Positions 1 to 9,241 of a DNA stretch of 64,000 bases are shown one piece after another. The notes under the pieces were generated by a model, which saw only the letters and a program-made list of their open reading frames with translations, did no database searches and was not told where the DNA came from. The stretch is from Pseudomonas grandcourensis (lineage in GTDB: Bacteria > Pseudomonadota > Gammaproteobacteria > Pseudomonadales > Pseudomonadaceae): contig NZ_CP150919.1 in NCBI RefSeq assembly GCF_039909015.1, positions 5,122,501 to 5,186,500 on the forward strand. Reading direction: 5' to 3'. Position 1 is the first letter of the stretch. Every line of letters begins with the position of its first letter. Both the position numbers and the translations under genes were made by a program.

Positions 1-926
1 CCCAGTACTTTTGTTCGAACGTCGATATTCCGAACTTTTATATAGAACATATGGGCATTGCCGACACATCCATCAGGTGTCGTGGGGAGTTCGATATAGC
101 CAGCATCGGAGAGTTCTTTTAATGCCAGATAATAACTTTCCCAGATATGACGTCTTGCACTATTTATCTCGTCAACTTTTTCGAGTTGACCGAATAGATA
201 AGCCGCTTGCAGTTCTCCTGGGAGATAACTACTACCCACATCGACCCAGGTATATTTATCAATCATGCCGCGGAAAAACAGGCTGCGATTAGTTCCTTTC
301 TCTCGAATGATCTCTGCCCGCACTATAAACTGTTCATCATTTATCAGCAGCAGTCCTCCCTCACCGCCACTTGTATAGTTCTTTGTTTCATGAAAACTAT
401 AGGCTGCCATGTGGCCAATGGTACCTAACGCCTTGCCTTTATAGGTCGACATCATACCTTGTGCGGCATCTTCGATGACAAACAAGTTATGTTGCTTTGC
501 GATGGACATAATTGTGTCCATTTCGCATGCAACCCCCGCGTAATGGACAGGCACAATAGCTTTGGTTTTGTCGGTAATTGCAGCCTCAATAAGCGTCTCA
601 TCAATATTCATAGTGTCAGGGCGAATATCAACAAATACGATTTTTGCACCGCGCAATACAAAAGCATTAGCTGTGCTAACAAACGTATAACTAGGCATGA
701 TCACTTCATCGCCCGGCTGAATATCGATCAGCAGAGCAGCCATTTCAAGCGCCTGAGTACACGAAGGTGTTAACAATGCTTTTTTGCAGTGTAGTTTTCC
801 TTCAAACCAACGCTGACAACGAAGGGTGAACTCCCCGTCACCAGACATCTTTCCGCTGCGCATTGCGGAAATGACGTATTGGTCTTCATTTCCGGTATAA
901 GGTGGTTTATTAAATGGAATAGTCAT
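1..926 (-). CDS. wecE: dTDP-4-amino-4,6-dideoxygalactose transaminase (WecE/RffA-like), 3' part beyond window
   Basis: PLP-dependent sugar aminotransferase of the DegT/DnrJ/EryC1/StrS family. From memory it follows E. coli WecE closely over nearly the whole visible length (conserved blocks CQRWFEGKL, GDEVIMPSYTFVSTANAF, PVHYAGVACEMD, REKGTNRS). WecE turns dTDP-4-keto-6-deoxyglucose into dTDP-4-amino-4,6-dideoxygalactose (dTDP-Fuc4N). The PLP-binding lysine lies in SFHETKN. The start at 926 overlaps the stop of the upstream acyltransferase by 4 bases (ATGA), so translation is probably coupled. About 308 codons are visible and the frame runs open through base 1; the C-terminal ~70 residues lie outside. 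The substrate fits the rmlA/rmlB genes upstream. Confidence 0.87.
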   Translation of the reverse strand, partial: MTIPFNKPPYTGNEDQYVISAMRSGKMSGDGEFTLRCQRWFEGKLHCKKALLTPSCTQALEMAALLIDIQPGDEVIMPSYTFVSTANAFVLRGAKIVFVDIRPDTMNIDETLIEAAITDKTKAIVPVHYAGVACEMDTIMSIAKQHNLFVIEDAAQGMMSTYKGKALGTIGHMAAYSFHETKNYTSGGEGGLLLINDEQFIVRAEIIREKGTNRSLFFRGMIDKYTWVDVGSSYLPGELQAAYLFGQLEKVDEINSARRHIWESYYLALKELSDAGYIELPTTPDGCVGNAHMFYIKVRNIDVRTKVL

Positions 927-1483
927 TTTTGTTCATCCAGAAACATTTGTTCGAGTGCCAGGAGATCTCGCTTACGCTCCTTCACTCGCTCAGCAGGAAC
1001 ACCAACGTAAATCCCCCATGGATCAGTGCTTTTCGTAACCAGTGCCATAGCACCTATCGAGCAGCCCTCTTTAATAGTGACTCCAGGCATCACTATTGCT
1101 CCCGCACCGACTATTACATGACGCTCCAGCTTAACCTTCTCGAATATTTCATTTTTATACCTCTTTGGAACCAACGAGTTAGTAAGTGTGGCACCACTGT
1201 AATCGTCTGATTGCGAGAAAATTTTGACACCATAAGCCAACGTGCAGAAGTCGGAAAATTCAATACCTGGCACTCCACCAGCAACGAGGCACATTGGTGT
1301 AATATGATTGTACTTACCAAACACCACGCGCCCCGACACCACGCAAAAATCATCTATTCGCGTGTAATCCCCAAGGTCAATCAACTCTGGATTATAGATA
1401 GCAGCCTTATCACTGATTTTTACTTCTTTCCCGAGGGTTCTGAAACCTAGTTCACTCAACTGTATTGCGCTCAAGTATGCCAT
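923..1483 (-). CDS. Left-handed beta-helix (hexapeptide repeat) acyltransferase
   Basis: A 186-residue protein with imperfect hexapeptide repeats from about residue 20 to 160 (for example VIVGAGAIVMPGVTIKEGCSIGAMALV) and the VGVPAERVKERK-type end of the LacA/CAT/WbbJ-like acetyltransferases. Placed between rmlA and wecE and overlapping wecE by 4 bases, it probably acylates the 4-amino group of the dideoxygalactose made by WecE. The enterobacterial enzyme for that step (WecD) is a GNAT-fold protein, so this would be a different fold doing the same job. An O-acetyltransferase acting on the finished sugar is the alternative. Family assignment is firm; substrate is inferred from context. Confidence 0.8.
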   Translation of the reverse strand: MAYLSAIQLSELGFRTLGKEVKISDKAAIYNPELIDLGDYTRIDDFCVVSGRVVFGKYNHITPMCLVAGGVPGIEFSDFCTLAYGVKIFSQSDDYSGATLTNSLVPKRYKNEIFEKVKLERHVIVGAGAIVMPGVTIKEGCSIGAMALVTKSTDPWGIYVGVPAERVKERKRDLLALEQMFLDEQK

Positions 1484-1522
1484 AGGCCACCCATGTAGAA
1501 CTTAACTCAAACTCTAAACAAA

Positions 1523-2401
1523 TTACTTTTCATCAATCTCGTCAACCAGACTCAACAAGTACTGCCCATAACTGTTTTTCTTCAGTTCATTGCCAGTACT
1601 TTTGAGTTCTGCAACGGTCAACCATCCATTATTAAAGGCAATTTCCTCTAAACAGGCGACCTTGTAACCCTGGCGTTTTTCTATTGTTTCAACAAAATGC
1701 GAAGCCTCGAGCAAGCTTTCGTGCGTACCGGTATCCAGCCACGCAAATCCTCGCCCCAGAAGTTCAACGTGCAAACTTCCTCGTTCCAGATATGCCTGGT
1801 TTATGCAGGTAATTTCCAACTCGCCGCGTGCAGAAGGCTTGACGTGCTTTGCAATTTCAATCACGTCATTGTCGTAGAAATACAACCCGGTTACTGCGAA
1901 ATTGGACTTTGGCTTGAGTGGCTTTTCTTCAATTGAGATCGCTTTACGATTTTCATCGAACTGAACTACACCAAATCGCTCCGGATCCTTCACCTGATAA
2001 CCGAATACTGTTGCGCCGCTTTTACGCTTCGTTGCCTCTTGAAGCATGGGCGTAAACCCCTGACCATAAAAAATATTATCGCCAAGTACCAAACATACCG
2101 AATCCTTACCAATAAATTCTTCACCGATAAGAAATGCTTGTGCAAGACCATCGGGACTTGCTTGAACTGCATATGTGAGGTTGACACCGAACTGCTTGCC
2201 ATCAGCAAGCAGACGTTGAAATCCAGCTTGATCTTCAGACGTCGTGATAATCAGGATGTCACGGATCCCGGCGAGCATGAGCACAGAAAGCGGGTAAAAA
2301 ATCATCGGCTTGTCGTAAATCGGAAGCAGCTGCTTGGATACCCCTTTCGTCAGAGGGTACAAACGAGTTCCCGAACCGCCTGCCAGAATGATGCCTTTCA
2401 T
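1523..2401 (-). CDS. rmlA: Glucose-1-phosphate thymidylyltransferase
   Basis: RmlA/RfbA joins dTTP and glucose-1-phosphate to give dTDP-glucose, the entry step to dTDP-rhamnose and dTDP-amino-sugars. The nucleotide-binding signature [20 protein letters not shown] starts at residue 8, followed by the conserved [12 protein letters not shown] and [20 protein letters not shown] blocks. The 292-residue length is normal. Start 2401 has a good ribosome site (GAGGGAAG) just upstream. It is separated from rmlB by wzz, unlike the usual rmlBDAC order, and the nearby rmlD is destroyed, so its product most likely supplies the WecE branch here. Confidence 0.96.
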   Translation of the reverse strand: MKGIILAGGSGTRLYPLTKGVSKQLLPIYDKPMIFYPLSVLMLAGIRDILIITTSEDQAGFQRLLADGKQFGVNLTYAVQASPDGLAQAFLIGEEFIGKDSVCLVLGDNIFYGQGFTPMLQEATKRKSGATVFGYQVKDPERFGVVQFDENRKAISIEEKPLKPKSNFAVTGLYFYDNDVIEIAKHVKPSARGELEITCINQAYLERGSLHVELLGRGFAWLDTGTHESLLEASHFVETIEKRQGYKVACLEEIAFNNGWLTVAELKSTGNELKKNSYGQYLLSLVDEIDEK

Positions 2402-2615
2402 ACTCTTCCCTCGTGCCTGATCCTAGGCTTCTGATCAACATTGATACAAACAATCTACCGGCTAAACATAATCGTACACCTGTTTAGTGCTATTTTTCCG
2501 ATAGACGAACATAAGGCCGTCCCGCAATACGATCAGCGCCACTCAATAGCCCCGACAAAACCAAACACCCATCACGATAAATAAAATCTATCAAAATCAG
2601 CGAAATCGCTGTGTG
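2402..2615. other. Intergenic, wzz-rmlA
   Basis: A 214-base AT-rich gap between the wzz stop and the rmlA start. I see no convincing terminator, promoter pair or remnant gene in it. Confidence 0.4.
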
Positions 2616-3677
2616 TTATAGGCCTTTCTGTACGGACACCTTATTGGCCACAAGAAAGTCCCGAACAACTGCAACAACCATCCCAAAAACAAGACCTAAA
2701 AACATACCTGCCAGGATTACAAATAAGAATTTTGGCTTGACTGGTGCGCCCGATTTTTCTACGAGCCCATCTATCCTGAAAGCTTTAGCTTCTCGATGGC
2801 CTTTTGAAAGTCGACTATAAAAATTGTACTTCGTTTCTATCTCTCGCAATTTGCCGATAAATGGATCGTCAGACTTCCTTGCTTTCAAATTTTCTATTTC
2901 AGCCGTCAGTGCTTTCGTGCCGCGCATATAGGTAAGATCACCCTCCATGTTACCTACAATACCCATCGAGGCTTTCGAGTCGCTGCCAACGGCAGGTGGC
3001 TTTTCAAGACCAATCGCTTGGGCAACTACCAGGGCCTCACGAAGTTTAATCAAGCTATCTTCTCTTGTCTTGTCTCCAACTTCCCGCAGCGAGACTATTT
3101 CTTGAAGAAGATTTTGAGATTCAATATCATACTCACTAGAGATATTTTTATTAATCTCTTGCATCGCTAATTGCTGCGCACGCTCCAACAATTGCTCAAC
3201 CCACTTGGCGCCGATTTCCGGATCATTATTCAGGATAACAACAGAGTATCGATCCATCGCATCTTTACCAACTATGGAGACAACAAGATTCTTCGAAAGC
3301 TTCTCATATAACTTTCCCTTGGGATCCTCATTCTTACCCTGTGCAGCTAAATATGTACTTTTGAAAAACTCACGACGAAGTGATTCACTTTGCAAGTTTT
3401 TCAAAAAAACCGAATAAACTTCTTTTACCGTAAACTGAGGCAACTTTGACTGATCGATGCGACCGTAGTTTAAGTTCTCGATGTCATTTTGGGTAGGCGG
3501 GATCACAAAAGCCTTCGCTTCGTACAAAGGCTCTGCGAGGAATGCATAGGTAGCGGCTACGAATGCCCCCAGCAGCGCAGCACACAAAATCACCAGCTTT
3601 TGTCGCCAAAGTGTATAAGCAAGCGCGTGCAAATCGAGACCATCATTGACTACAGAACTACTTGAACCAACCTGCAT
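2616..3677 (-). CDS. wzz: Wzz-type O-antigen chain-length determinant
   Basis: Inner-membrane polysaccharide co-polymerase that sets the modal length of Wzy-polymerised O-antigen. The 353-residue protein has the family layout: a first membrane span at about residues 30-52, a large periplasmic coiled-coil-rich domain, and a second span near the C-terminus (about 317-340) in a proline/glycine-rich segment starting KPKFLFVILAG. The N-terminal motif LYEAKAFVIPPT after the first span is typical. A ribosome-site-like AGGAT precedes the ATG at 3677. It sits inside the sugar-nucleotide genes, close to ihfB, as at Pseudomonas O-antigen loci. Confidence 0.9.
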   Translation of the reverse strand: MQVGSSSSVVNDGLDLHALAYTLWRQKLVILCAALLGAFVAATYAFLAEPLYEAKAFVIPPTQNDIENLNYGRIDQSKLPQFTVKEVYSVFLKNLQSESLRREFFKSTYLAAQGKNEDPKGKLYEKLSKNLVVSIVGKDAMDRYSVVILNNDPEIGAKWVEQLLERAQQLAMQEINKNISSEYDIESQNLLQEIVSLREVGDKTREDSLIKLREALVVAQAIGLEKPPAVGSDSKASMGIVGNMEGDLTYMRGTKALTAEIENLKARKSDDPFIGKLREIETKYNFYSRLSKGHREAKAFRIDGLVEKSGAPVKPKFLFVILAGMFLGLVFGMVVAVVRDFLVANKVSVQKGL

Positions 3678-3910
3678 ATCCTAAAACCCTTGAAATAAAA
3701 AAACTATAGCCTCAACCATGTAAAACACCTTCAGCTCCTCTCTGCACGCGCGTCACTTACTCAAATCAGTGCCCTTCAATGAGTTTAGTCAAACATAGAG
3801 GTGAAAACATTTTATTTAAGCATGGCAAAAATCTTTAAAACCATGACAGCTAGAATAACAAATTGATATTCATTGAAAACTACAGTCCTATTTTTGTGTT
3901 TATTAGTCGC
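3678..3910. other. AT-rich intergenic region, rmlD remnant-wzz
   Basis: A 233-base stretch clearly poorer in G+C than the housekeeping genes that follow. No ORF, terminator or JUMPstart/ops element is recognisable. It probably holds the wzz promoter (a TTGACT lies in it on the minus strand) but I cannot pair it with a good -10. Composition fits a recombination junction in a transferred polysaccharide locus. Confidence 0.4.
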
Positions 3911-4231
3911 TTATGAGCCCCCTGAGCATCTCGGCTTATGCCCGCGTGCCAGCTTGGCAAGTACATAGCGGATACCCGACAACTCTTTCCGAGTCTGAAT
4001 TTGCAGAATCGCCAATGTGGTGACATCGGCGATCGGATCCGCACCTGTCGCAACCCCTATCTGATCAGCAATGATGCTTAAAGTTTCAAGCTCTTTGGAA
4101 GGGCATAACAGATCAGGCAAGTCTTCGAAGAGACCATCAACCTTCTGACGATCCAGCTCGCCCAGTGGCGCGAGTGATCGCTGCTGCTCCCGGCCGACCT
4201 GGCTGTTTTTCCCGAGCAGGAGGACTTTCAT
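3911..4231 (-). pseudogene. rmlD: rmlD remnant (dTDP-4-dehydrorhamnose reductase), internally deleted
   Basis: The first ~26 residues ([18 protein letters not shown] then SLAPLGEL) are the RmlD Rossmann-fold start. After about 40 residues the reading jumps to LSIIADQIGVATGADPIADV, which in intact RmlD lies near residue 190. It then loses similarity around GIRYVLA and stops at 106 residues, against about 295 in the family. So about 150 internal residues, including the catalytic YxxxK region, are missing and the C-terminus is frameshifted or replaced. Its ATG overlaps the rmlB stop (ATGA), the intact operon arrangement. The remnant cannot make dTDP-rhamnose; another rmlD elsewhere cannot be excluded. 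Confidence 0.85.
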
Positions 4232-5304
4232 ACCGTACTCGAACGACCCGCGTAATTCTGTTCGATCCACTGCTGGTAGCTACCGCTCTTCACATGCTCC
4301 ACCCAATCAGTGTTCTTCAGATACCACTCTACCGTCTTGCGGATGCCCGTTTCGAATGTTTCTTCCGGTACCCACCCAAGCTCACGCTGAATTTTGCTGG
4401 CATCAATTGCATAACGCTGGTCGTGACCTGGACGGTCCTGAACATAAGTGATCAGGCTAGCGTGGGGACGGTGAGCAGAGTCTGGACGCAGTTCATCGAG
4501 CAACGCACACAGCGCAAGGACGACTTCGATATTCTGCTTTTCGTTATGACCACCAATGTTGTAAGTCTCACCGATGACGCCTTCGGTCACAACTTTGTAG
4601 AGTGCGCGGGCATGATCTTCGACATAGAGCCAGTCACGAACCTGATTGCCTTTGCCATAGACAGGTAGAGGCTTGCCTTCCAAAGCATTGAGAATGATCA
4701 GCGGGATCAATTTTTCAGGAAAATGGCAAGGGCCGTAATTGTTCGAGCAGTTCGTGATCAGGGTTGGCAGACCGTAAGTACGGCTCCAGGCGCTGACCAG
4801 GTGATCGGAACTGGCTTTGCTGGCCGAGTAAGGCGAGCTTGGCTGATAGGCTGTAGTTTCAGTGAACAAGTCTTCCGGACCTTCCAGGTCTCCGTAAACT
4901 TCATCAGTCGAAATGTGGTGAAACCGAAAACTGGCTTTGCGTGTATCGTCCAGCGCCATCCAATATTGACGAGTAGCTTCCAGCAAGGTGTAGGTGCCGA
5001 TGATATTGGTCTGGATGAAATCGGAGGGCGTCGAGATCGAGCGGTCAACGTGCGACTCTGCAGCCAAATGCATGATAGCGTCGGGTTGAGACTCAAGCAG
5101 TACGCGATCGATATGGTCACGGTTGCAGATATCAACGCGCTCGAATACATAGCGCGAGCTCTGACTGAATTCCGCTAAAGACTCGAGATTACCGGCATAG
5201 GTAAGTTTATCGACGTTAACAACAGAATCGGCGGTATTCGAAATGATATGACGAATGACTGCCGAGCCAATAAATCCGGCTCCGCCGGTTACGAGAATTT
5301 TCAC
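4228..5304 (-). CDS. rmlB: dTDP-glucose 4,6-dehydratase
   Basis: Extended short-chain dehydrogenase that converts dTDP-glucose to dTDP-4-keto-6-deoxyglucose. The NAD-binding motif [18 protein letters not shown] opens the protein, with [22 protein letters not shown] and the catalytic [12 protein letters not shown] (YxxxK) following. The GTG at 5304 is chosen because it gives the usual 358-residue length and places the Rossmann motif at residue 2; the frame continues upstream without homology. It is the first gene of the polysaccharide cluster as read on the minus strand and its stop overlaps the rmlD remnant. Confidence 0.95.
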   Translation of the reverse strand: MKILVTGGAGFIGSAVIRHIISNTADSVVNVDKLTYAGNLESLAEFSQSSRYVFERVDICNRDHIDRVLLESQPDAIMHLAAESHVDRSISTPSDFIQTNIIGTYTLLEATRQYWMALDDTRKASFRFHHISTDEVYGDLEGPEDLFTETTAYQPSSPYSASKASSDHLVSAWSRTYGLPTLITNCSNNYGPCHFPEKLIPLIILNALEGKPLPVYGKGNQVRDWLYVEDHARALYKVVTEGVIGETYNIGGHNEKQNIEVVLALCALLDELRPDSAHRPHASLITYVQDRPGHDQRYAIDASKIQRELGWVPEETFETGIRKTVEWYLKNTDWVEHVKSGSYQQWIEQNYAGRSSTV

Positions 5305-5363
5305 GCGAAACCATACCCTTGAGTTGCTGACGGAGCTGCACATCGGTGCTGCCAAATCCATGT

Positions 5364-5389
5364 ATAAAAAGCCACCAAAAATGCGGCTT
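5364..5389 (-). terminator. Probable intrinsic terminator after lapA
   Basis: Read on the minus strand, a 7-bp stem (AAGCCGC pairing with GTGGCTT, one G-T pair) with a 7-base loop is followed by a run of T. It lies about 140 bases after the lapA stop and about 60 bases before rmlB, so it plausibly separates the housekeeping supraoperon from the O-antigen genes. Confidence 0.55.
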
Positions 5390-5528
5390 CTGTCAGAGCT
5401 AGTCAAAATCGATGTGGAGATAGACCACTCTCGAACAAGCGCAACATTTTACAGCTTAATGACCGATTTACTAAGGGATGTAGAGAATCTGTGACGCGAG
5501 CTCTCTGAGCACTTCTTACTTGATGTTA

Positions 5529-5768
5529 CTAGACCAGCCACTTGCGCAAAATCCTGGACGATCGTCCTAGAATCCAACCAAGTAACGGTCCGATGACCAT
5601 CCCTGCCAGCAAAGCCAGAACTATTACCAAAGATACTGGCAGTTGCGGGCCGGCCCAACCGAGAAAAAACAAGGTCACTGATTGCTGATTCTCCAGCACG
5701 AACGCCAGGATCATCAGCACCAGAAAAAGGATTAACACGCCAAGCAGCACTCGCATGAGATTACGCAT
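5529..5768 (-). CDS. lapA: LapA-domain (DUF1049) inner-membrane protein
   Basis: A 79-residue protein with two hydrophobic spans (about residues 5-25 and 42-66) separated by ENQQSVTLFFLGW, the usual LapA core. In E. coli LapA works with LapB in control of LPS assembly. A basic tail (GRSSRILRKW) ends the protein. It follows ihfB by 27 bases on the same strand and sits next to LPS genes. No LapB is present in the window. Confidence 0.82.
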   Translation of the reverse strand: MRNLMRVLLGVLILFLVLMILAFVLENQQSVTLFFLGWAGPQLPVSLVIVLALLAGMVIGPLLGWILGRSSRILRKWLV

Positions 5769-5795
5769 GAAGAGCTCCTTGATCGGCAGCGACTG

Positions 5796-6092
5796 TCAAA
5801 GCACATCCTCCTCTTCTTCATTCACCCGGTCACGTAGCTCTTTACCTGGCTTGAAGTGAGGAACGAATTTGCCGTCGAGACTGACAGACTGGCCGGTTTT
5901 CGGATTGCGCCCTACTCGTGGCGCGCGATAGTGCAGAGAGAAGCTGCCAAACCCCCGGATCTCGATACGATCCCCGGTAGCCAGACATTGGGACATTTGC
6001 TCAAGCATGGTCTTGATGGCCAGCTCCACATCCTTGGATGAGAGCAGCCCTTGATGGGTGACAATTCGTTCGATCAACTCCGACTTCGTCAT
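5796..6092 (-). CDS. ihfB: Integration host factor subunit beta
   Basis: DNA-bending histone-like protein that pairs with IHF-alpha. The 98 residues start [20 protein letters not shown] and contain the DNA-inserting arm region [10 protein letters not shown] and the family end [12 protein letters not shown]. Length and residues are normal. A GAAGGGA ribosome site precedes the ATG. It is the last well-known gene of the gyrA-to-ihfB run and in Pseudomonas marks one flank of the O-antigen locus, as it does here. Confidence 0.97.
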   Translation of the reverse strand: MTKSELIERIVTHQGLLSSKDVELAIKTMLEQMSQCLATGDRIEIRGFGSFSLHYRAPRVGRNPKTGQSVSLDGKFVPHFKPGKELRDRVNEEEEDVL

Positions 6093-6241
6093 ATTTTTCC
6101 CTTCTTTTTCAAGCAGCTAGATCAGCGCTTCAAAGGTTTTAGCACGCCTGAACGATTTTGAACAGCCTGACTTTTAGCATCTATCCCAGCCCCTCAAAAT
6201 GCTTGATTCCGGGAACGGGAAGACTCTGGACGATCACCCTG

Positions 6242-6529
6242 TCATCGGCAAATCACCAGCATGGTGCGCGTCAGGAAACCCGCCGGGTTGAACCCAAAAA
6301 GCCCCCCCTCCTCCTCTTCCTTAAGATCATCAGACCGTGTCAAAACCTTGTAGCCCGCACCCTTACACTCCTTGGCCGCGCGCTTGTAACACTTCTCCCA
6401 TTTCGAACCGAGCCCCGAACAATCAACCTCAATACCGCTAACCCCACGCACTACGTGAGTCTTGGCGTTAGTGGTACAACCCGCCAGTGCCAGTGCCAGT
6501 GCTGCTACTGCGACAATGAGCTTGTTCAT
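6242..6529 (-). CDS. Small predicted lipoprotein, unknown function
   Basis: A 95-residue protein with an N-terminal signal and lipobox (ALALAGC, cysteine near residue 18), so probably membrane-anchored. The mature part has three further cysteines in a short stretch (DCSG, EKCYKRAAKEC) that could form disulfides, and an acidic run EEEE before a glycine-rich patch. It lies between rpsA and ihfB on the same strand. I do not recognise a characterised family; the signal peptide and codon use support it being real. Confidence 0.7.
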   Translation of the reverse strand: MNKLIVAVAALALALAGCTTNAKTHVVRGVSGIEVDCSGLGSKWEKCYKRAAKECKGAGYKVLTRSDDLKEEEEGGLFGFNPAGFLTRTMLVICR

Positions 6530-6694
6530 TCACGTCCTTTTGCCAGAAAGCCTACCGGGCGATCATTAGTCTCAGGCTAAAGACTAGCTGTAAATAAGCG
6601 TTTGATCCGACTAAACAATCAGACCTTCTTTCGGCGTTTTTGGTTCACGATCCTAGCGGCTACATCCACAGGTAACTCACCAAACGCCAGGCAC

Positions 6695-6724
6695 AAAAAA
6701 GGGCGACCAAAGTCGCCCTTTTTT
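6695..6724 (-). terminator. Intrinsic terminator after rpsA
   Basis: Perfect 7-bp stem GGGCGAC / GTCGCCC (6701-6707 with 6712-6718), CAAA loop, flanked by A6 and T6, so it could act in both directions. It lies 15 bases after the rpsA stop. Confidence 0.85.
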
Positions 6725-6739
6725 ACAGAAAGTCAGAAC

Positions 6740-8431
6740 TTAGTTCTGTTTTTCCATTTGTGCACGCAGCAGGTCACCCAGAGTGGTGGCCACAGGAGCA
6801 TCAGTAGCTACTGGCTTGTCGCGCAGGCTCTGGATTGCTTCTTTCTCGTCTTCAACGTCTTTCGACTTGATCGAGAGCTGAATTACACGGCTCTTGCGGT
6901 CAACGCTGATGATCTTGGCTTCTACTTCTTCGCCTTCTTTCAGAACGTTGCGCGCGTCTTCAACGCGGTCACGGCTGATTTCGGAGGCTTTCAGAGTCGC
7001 TTCGATATCGTCGGCCAGAGTGATGATGGCGCCTTTAGCGTCAACTTCCTTCACGATGCCTTTAACGATGGCGCCTTTGTCGTTCTCTTGAACGTACTCG
7101 GAGAACGGATCGCTTTCCAGTTGCTTGATACCCAGGGAGATGCGCTCGCGCTCTGGGTCAACCGACAGGATAACGGTGTCCAGCTCGTCGCCCTTCTTGA
7201 AGCGGCGAACGGCTTCTTCGCCCACTTCGTTCCAGGAGATGTCGGACAGGTGAACCAGACCGTCGATGCCGCCGTCCAGACCAATGAAGATACCGAAATC
7301 GGTGATCGACTTGATGGTGCCGGAGATTTTATCGCCCTTGTTGAACTGGCCAGAGAAATCTTCCCATGGGTTAGATTTGCACTGCTTGATGCCCAGGGAG
7401 ATACGACGACGCTCTTCGTCGATGTCCAGAACCATAACTTCCACTTCGTCGCCGACTTGTACGACTTTCGAAGGGTGGATGTTCTTGTTGGTCCAGTCCA
7501 TTTCGGAAACGTGTACCAGACCTTCAACGCCTTCTTCCAGCTCAGCGAAGCAGCCGTAGTCGGTCAGGTTGGTTACACGCGCGGTAACGCGAGTGCTTTC
7601 CGGGTAACGAGCTTTGATAGCAACCCATGGATCTTCGCCCAGTTGCTTCAGGCCCAGGGAAACACGATTGCGCTCGCGATCGTACTTCAGAACCTTGACA
7701 TCGATCTCGTCGCCAACGTTGACGATTTCGGAAGGATGCTTGATACGCTTCCAAGCCATGTCGGTAATGTGCAGCAGGCCATCGACGCCACCCAGATCGA
7801 CGAATGCGCCGTAATCGGTGAGGTTCTTGACGATACCTTTGACTTGTTGGCCTTCCTGCAAGGATTCCAGCAGAGCTTCGCGCTCGGCGGAGTTCTCGGC
7901 TTCCAGGACGCTACGACGGGAAACGACAACGTTGTTGCGCTTCTGGTCCAGCTTGATGACCTTGAATTCCAGCTCTTTGCCTTCCAGGTGCGTGGTGTCG
8001 CGCACTGGACGGACGTCAACCAGAGAACCTGGCAGGAACGCACGGATGCCGTTAACGTCGACAGTGAAGCCGCCTTTAACCTTACCGTTGATAACGCCCT
8101 TGACCACTTCTTCGGCTGCGAAGGCTGCTTCCAGAACAATCCAGCATTCAGCGCGCTTGGCTTTTTCACGGGACAGCTTGGTTTCACCAAAGCCGTCTTC
8201 AACCGAGTCCAGAGCAACGTGAACTTCGTCACCGACGTTGATGTTCAGTTCGCCAGCGTCGTTGTAGAACTGCTCAAGCGGGATGAGTGCTTCAGACTTC
8301 AGGCCAGCGTGAACGGTTACCCAGCGAGCCTGGTAATCGATATCAACGATAACACCGGTGATGATGGAGCCTGCCTGAAGGTTCAGGGTTTTTAGGCTTT
8401 CTTCAAAGAGTTCCGCAAAGCTTTCGCTCAT
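6740..8431 (-). CDS. rpsA: 30S ribosomal protein S1
   Basis: 563-residue RNA-binding ribosomal protein that brings mRNA to the small subunit. It contains six S1 OB-fold repeats, with recurring signatures such as [39 protein letters not shown] and [20 protein letters not shown]. The ATG at 8431 ([14 protein letters not shown]) is the family start; the frame extends upstream without homology. The gene sits between cmk and ihfB as in other Pseudomonas, and has its own structured leader. Confidence 0.98.
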   Translation of the reverse strand: MSESFAELFEESLKTLNLQAGSIITGVIVDIDYQARWVTVHAGLKSEALIPLEQFYNDAGELNINVGDEVHVALDSVEDGFGETKLSREKAKRAECWIVLEAAFAAEEVVKGVINGKVKGGFTVDVNGIRAFLPGSLVDVRPVRDTTHLEGKELEFKVIKLDQKRNNVVVSRRSVLEAENSAEREALLESLQEGQQVKGIVKNLTDYGAFVDLGGVDGLLHITDMAWKRIKHPSEIVNVGDEIDVKVLKYDRERNRVSLGLKQLGEDPWVAIKARYPESTRVTARVTNLTDYGCFAELEEGVEGLVHVSEMDWTNKNIHPSKVVQVGDEVEVMVLDIDEERRRISLGIKQCKSNPWEDFSGQFNKGDKISGTIKSITDFGIFIGLDGGIDGLVHLSDISWNEVGEEAVRRFKKGDELDTVILSVDPERERISLGIKQLESDPFSEYVQENDKGAIVKGIVKEVDAKGAIITLADDIEATLKASEISRDRVEDARNVLKEGEEVEAKIISVDRKSRVIQLSIKSKDVEDEKEAIQSLRDKPVATDAPVATTLGDLLRAQMEKQN

Positions 8432-8551
8432 TTTAATTCCTGTTGATGAGGGCGAAGAATACGCCCATCTCCACACCCCAGACGGTGTGGGTTAGTTTCA
8501 TTTAAAAGAAGCCACCGCAGGACTATGACTGGTCCCCTGCGGCCTTCTTGG
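8432..8551 (-). promoter_or_regulatory. Structured rpsA leader with terminator-like hairpin after cmk
   Basis: Read on the minus strand, cmk is followed by a strong hairpin (AAGAAGGCCGCAGG pairing with CCTGCGGTGGCTTCTT, 8506-8549) and TTTTAAA. Two smaller hairpins follow before the rpsA start: CCACACC/GGTGTGG and GGGCG/CGCCC. The first could partly terminate cmk transcripts. The set resembles the folded rpsA leaders through which S1 represses its own synthesis in E. coli; that role here is inferred. Confidence 0.5.
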
Positions 8552-9241
8552 TCACCCGGCGATATCGCGAATGGCGATCTCGCTCATGATGCGTTCCAGC
8601 ACCTGGTCGATGGATAATTCCGTGGAATCCAGCTGTATGGCGTCAGCCGCCGGTTTGAGCGGGGCTACCGCTCGCTGGGTGTCACGCTCATCGCGCGCAC
8701 GTATCTCATCTAGCAGACTCGACAGACTAACACCCTCGACCTTGCCCTTCAACTGCAAATATCGACGGCGTGCCCGTTCCTCGGCGCTGGCGGTCAGAAA
8801 AATCTTCAGCGGCGCGTCGGGGAAAACCACTGTGCCCATGTCGCGACCATCCGCCACAAGGCCCGGCGCTTCCTGAAAAGCACGCTGGCGCTGCAGCAGC
8901 GCCTCGCGTACAGCGGGCAGCGCAGCCACCTGGGAAGCGCCGGAACCGACGCTTTCGGTGCGAATGACATCGCTGACTTCATCACCTTCCAGAATGATGC
9001 GTTGCAACTGACCGTCCGTCGCCGCGATGAACTGCACATCCAGATGAGCGGCGAGTTTCTTCAGCAGCTCTTCATTGGTCAGGTCGACACCGTGGTTATG
9101 CGCGGCGAAGGCCAGCAATCGGTACAACGCACCGGAGTCCAGCAGGTTCCAGCCCAGGCGCTTGGCCAGAATCCCGGCTACCGTGCCCTTGCCCGAACCG
9201 CTTGGCCCGTCGATGGTGATGACCGGTGCAATGTTGTTCAC
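8552..9241 (-). CDS. cmk: Cytidylate kinase
   Basis: Phosphorylates CMP and dCMP. The P-loop [16 protein letters not shown] is at residues 7-22; [20 protein letters not shown] and [10 protein letters not shown] are also family-typical. The GTG at 9241 gives 229 residues and overlaps the aroA stop (GTGA), which fits translational coupling; the frame runs on upstream without homology. It is followed by rpsA. Confidence 0.96.
   Translation of the reverse strand: MNNIAPVITIDGPSGSGKGTVAGILAKRLGWNLLDSGALYRLLAFAAHNHGVDLTNEELLKKLAAHLDVQFIAATDGQLQRIILEGDEVSDVIRTESVGSGASQVAALPAVREALLQRQRAFQEAPGLVADGRDMGTVVFPDAPLKIFLTASAEERARRRYLQLKGKVEGVSLSSLLDEIRARDERDTQRAVAPLKPAADAIQLDSTELSIDQVLERIMSEIAIRDIAG

Noticed and set aside
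3678..3910. JUMPstart/ops element before wzz
   Set aside because: No sequence close to GGCGGTAGCGTG was found in the gap.
3911..4270. 119-residue reading of the rmlD remnant from an upstream start at 4270
   Set aside because: The RmlD similarity begins at the ATG 4231 that overlaps the rmlB stop; the extra 13 residues are rmlB coding sequence in another frame.
6602..8395. 597-codon plus-strand frame opposite rpsA
   Set aside because: Antisense shadow of the repeated S1 domains, with no recognisable protein motifs.
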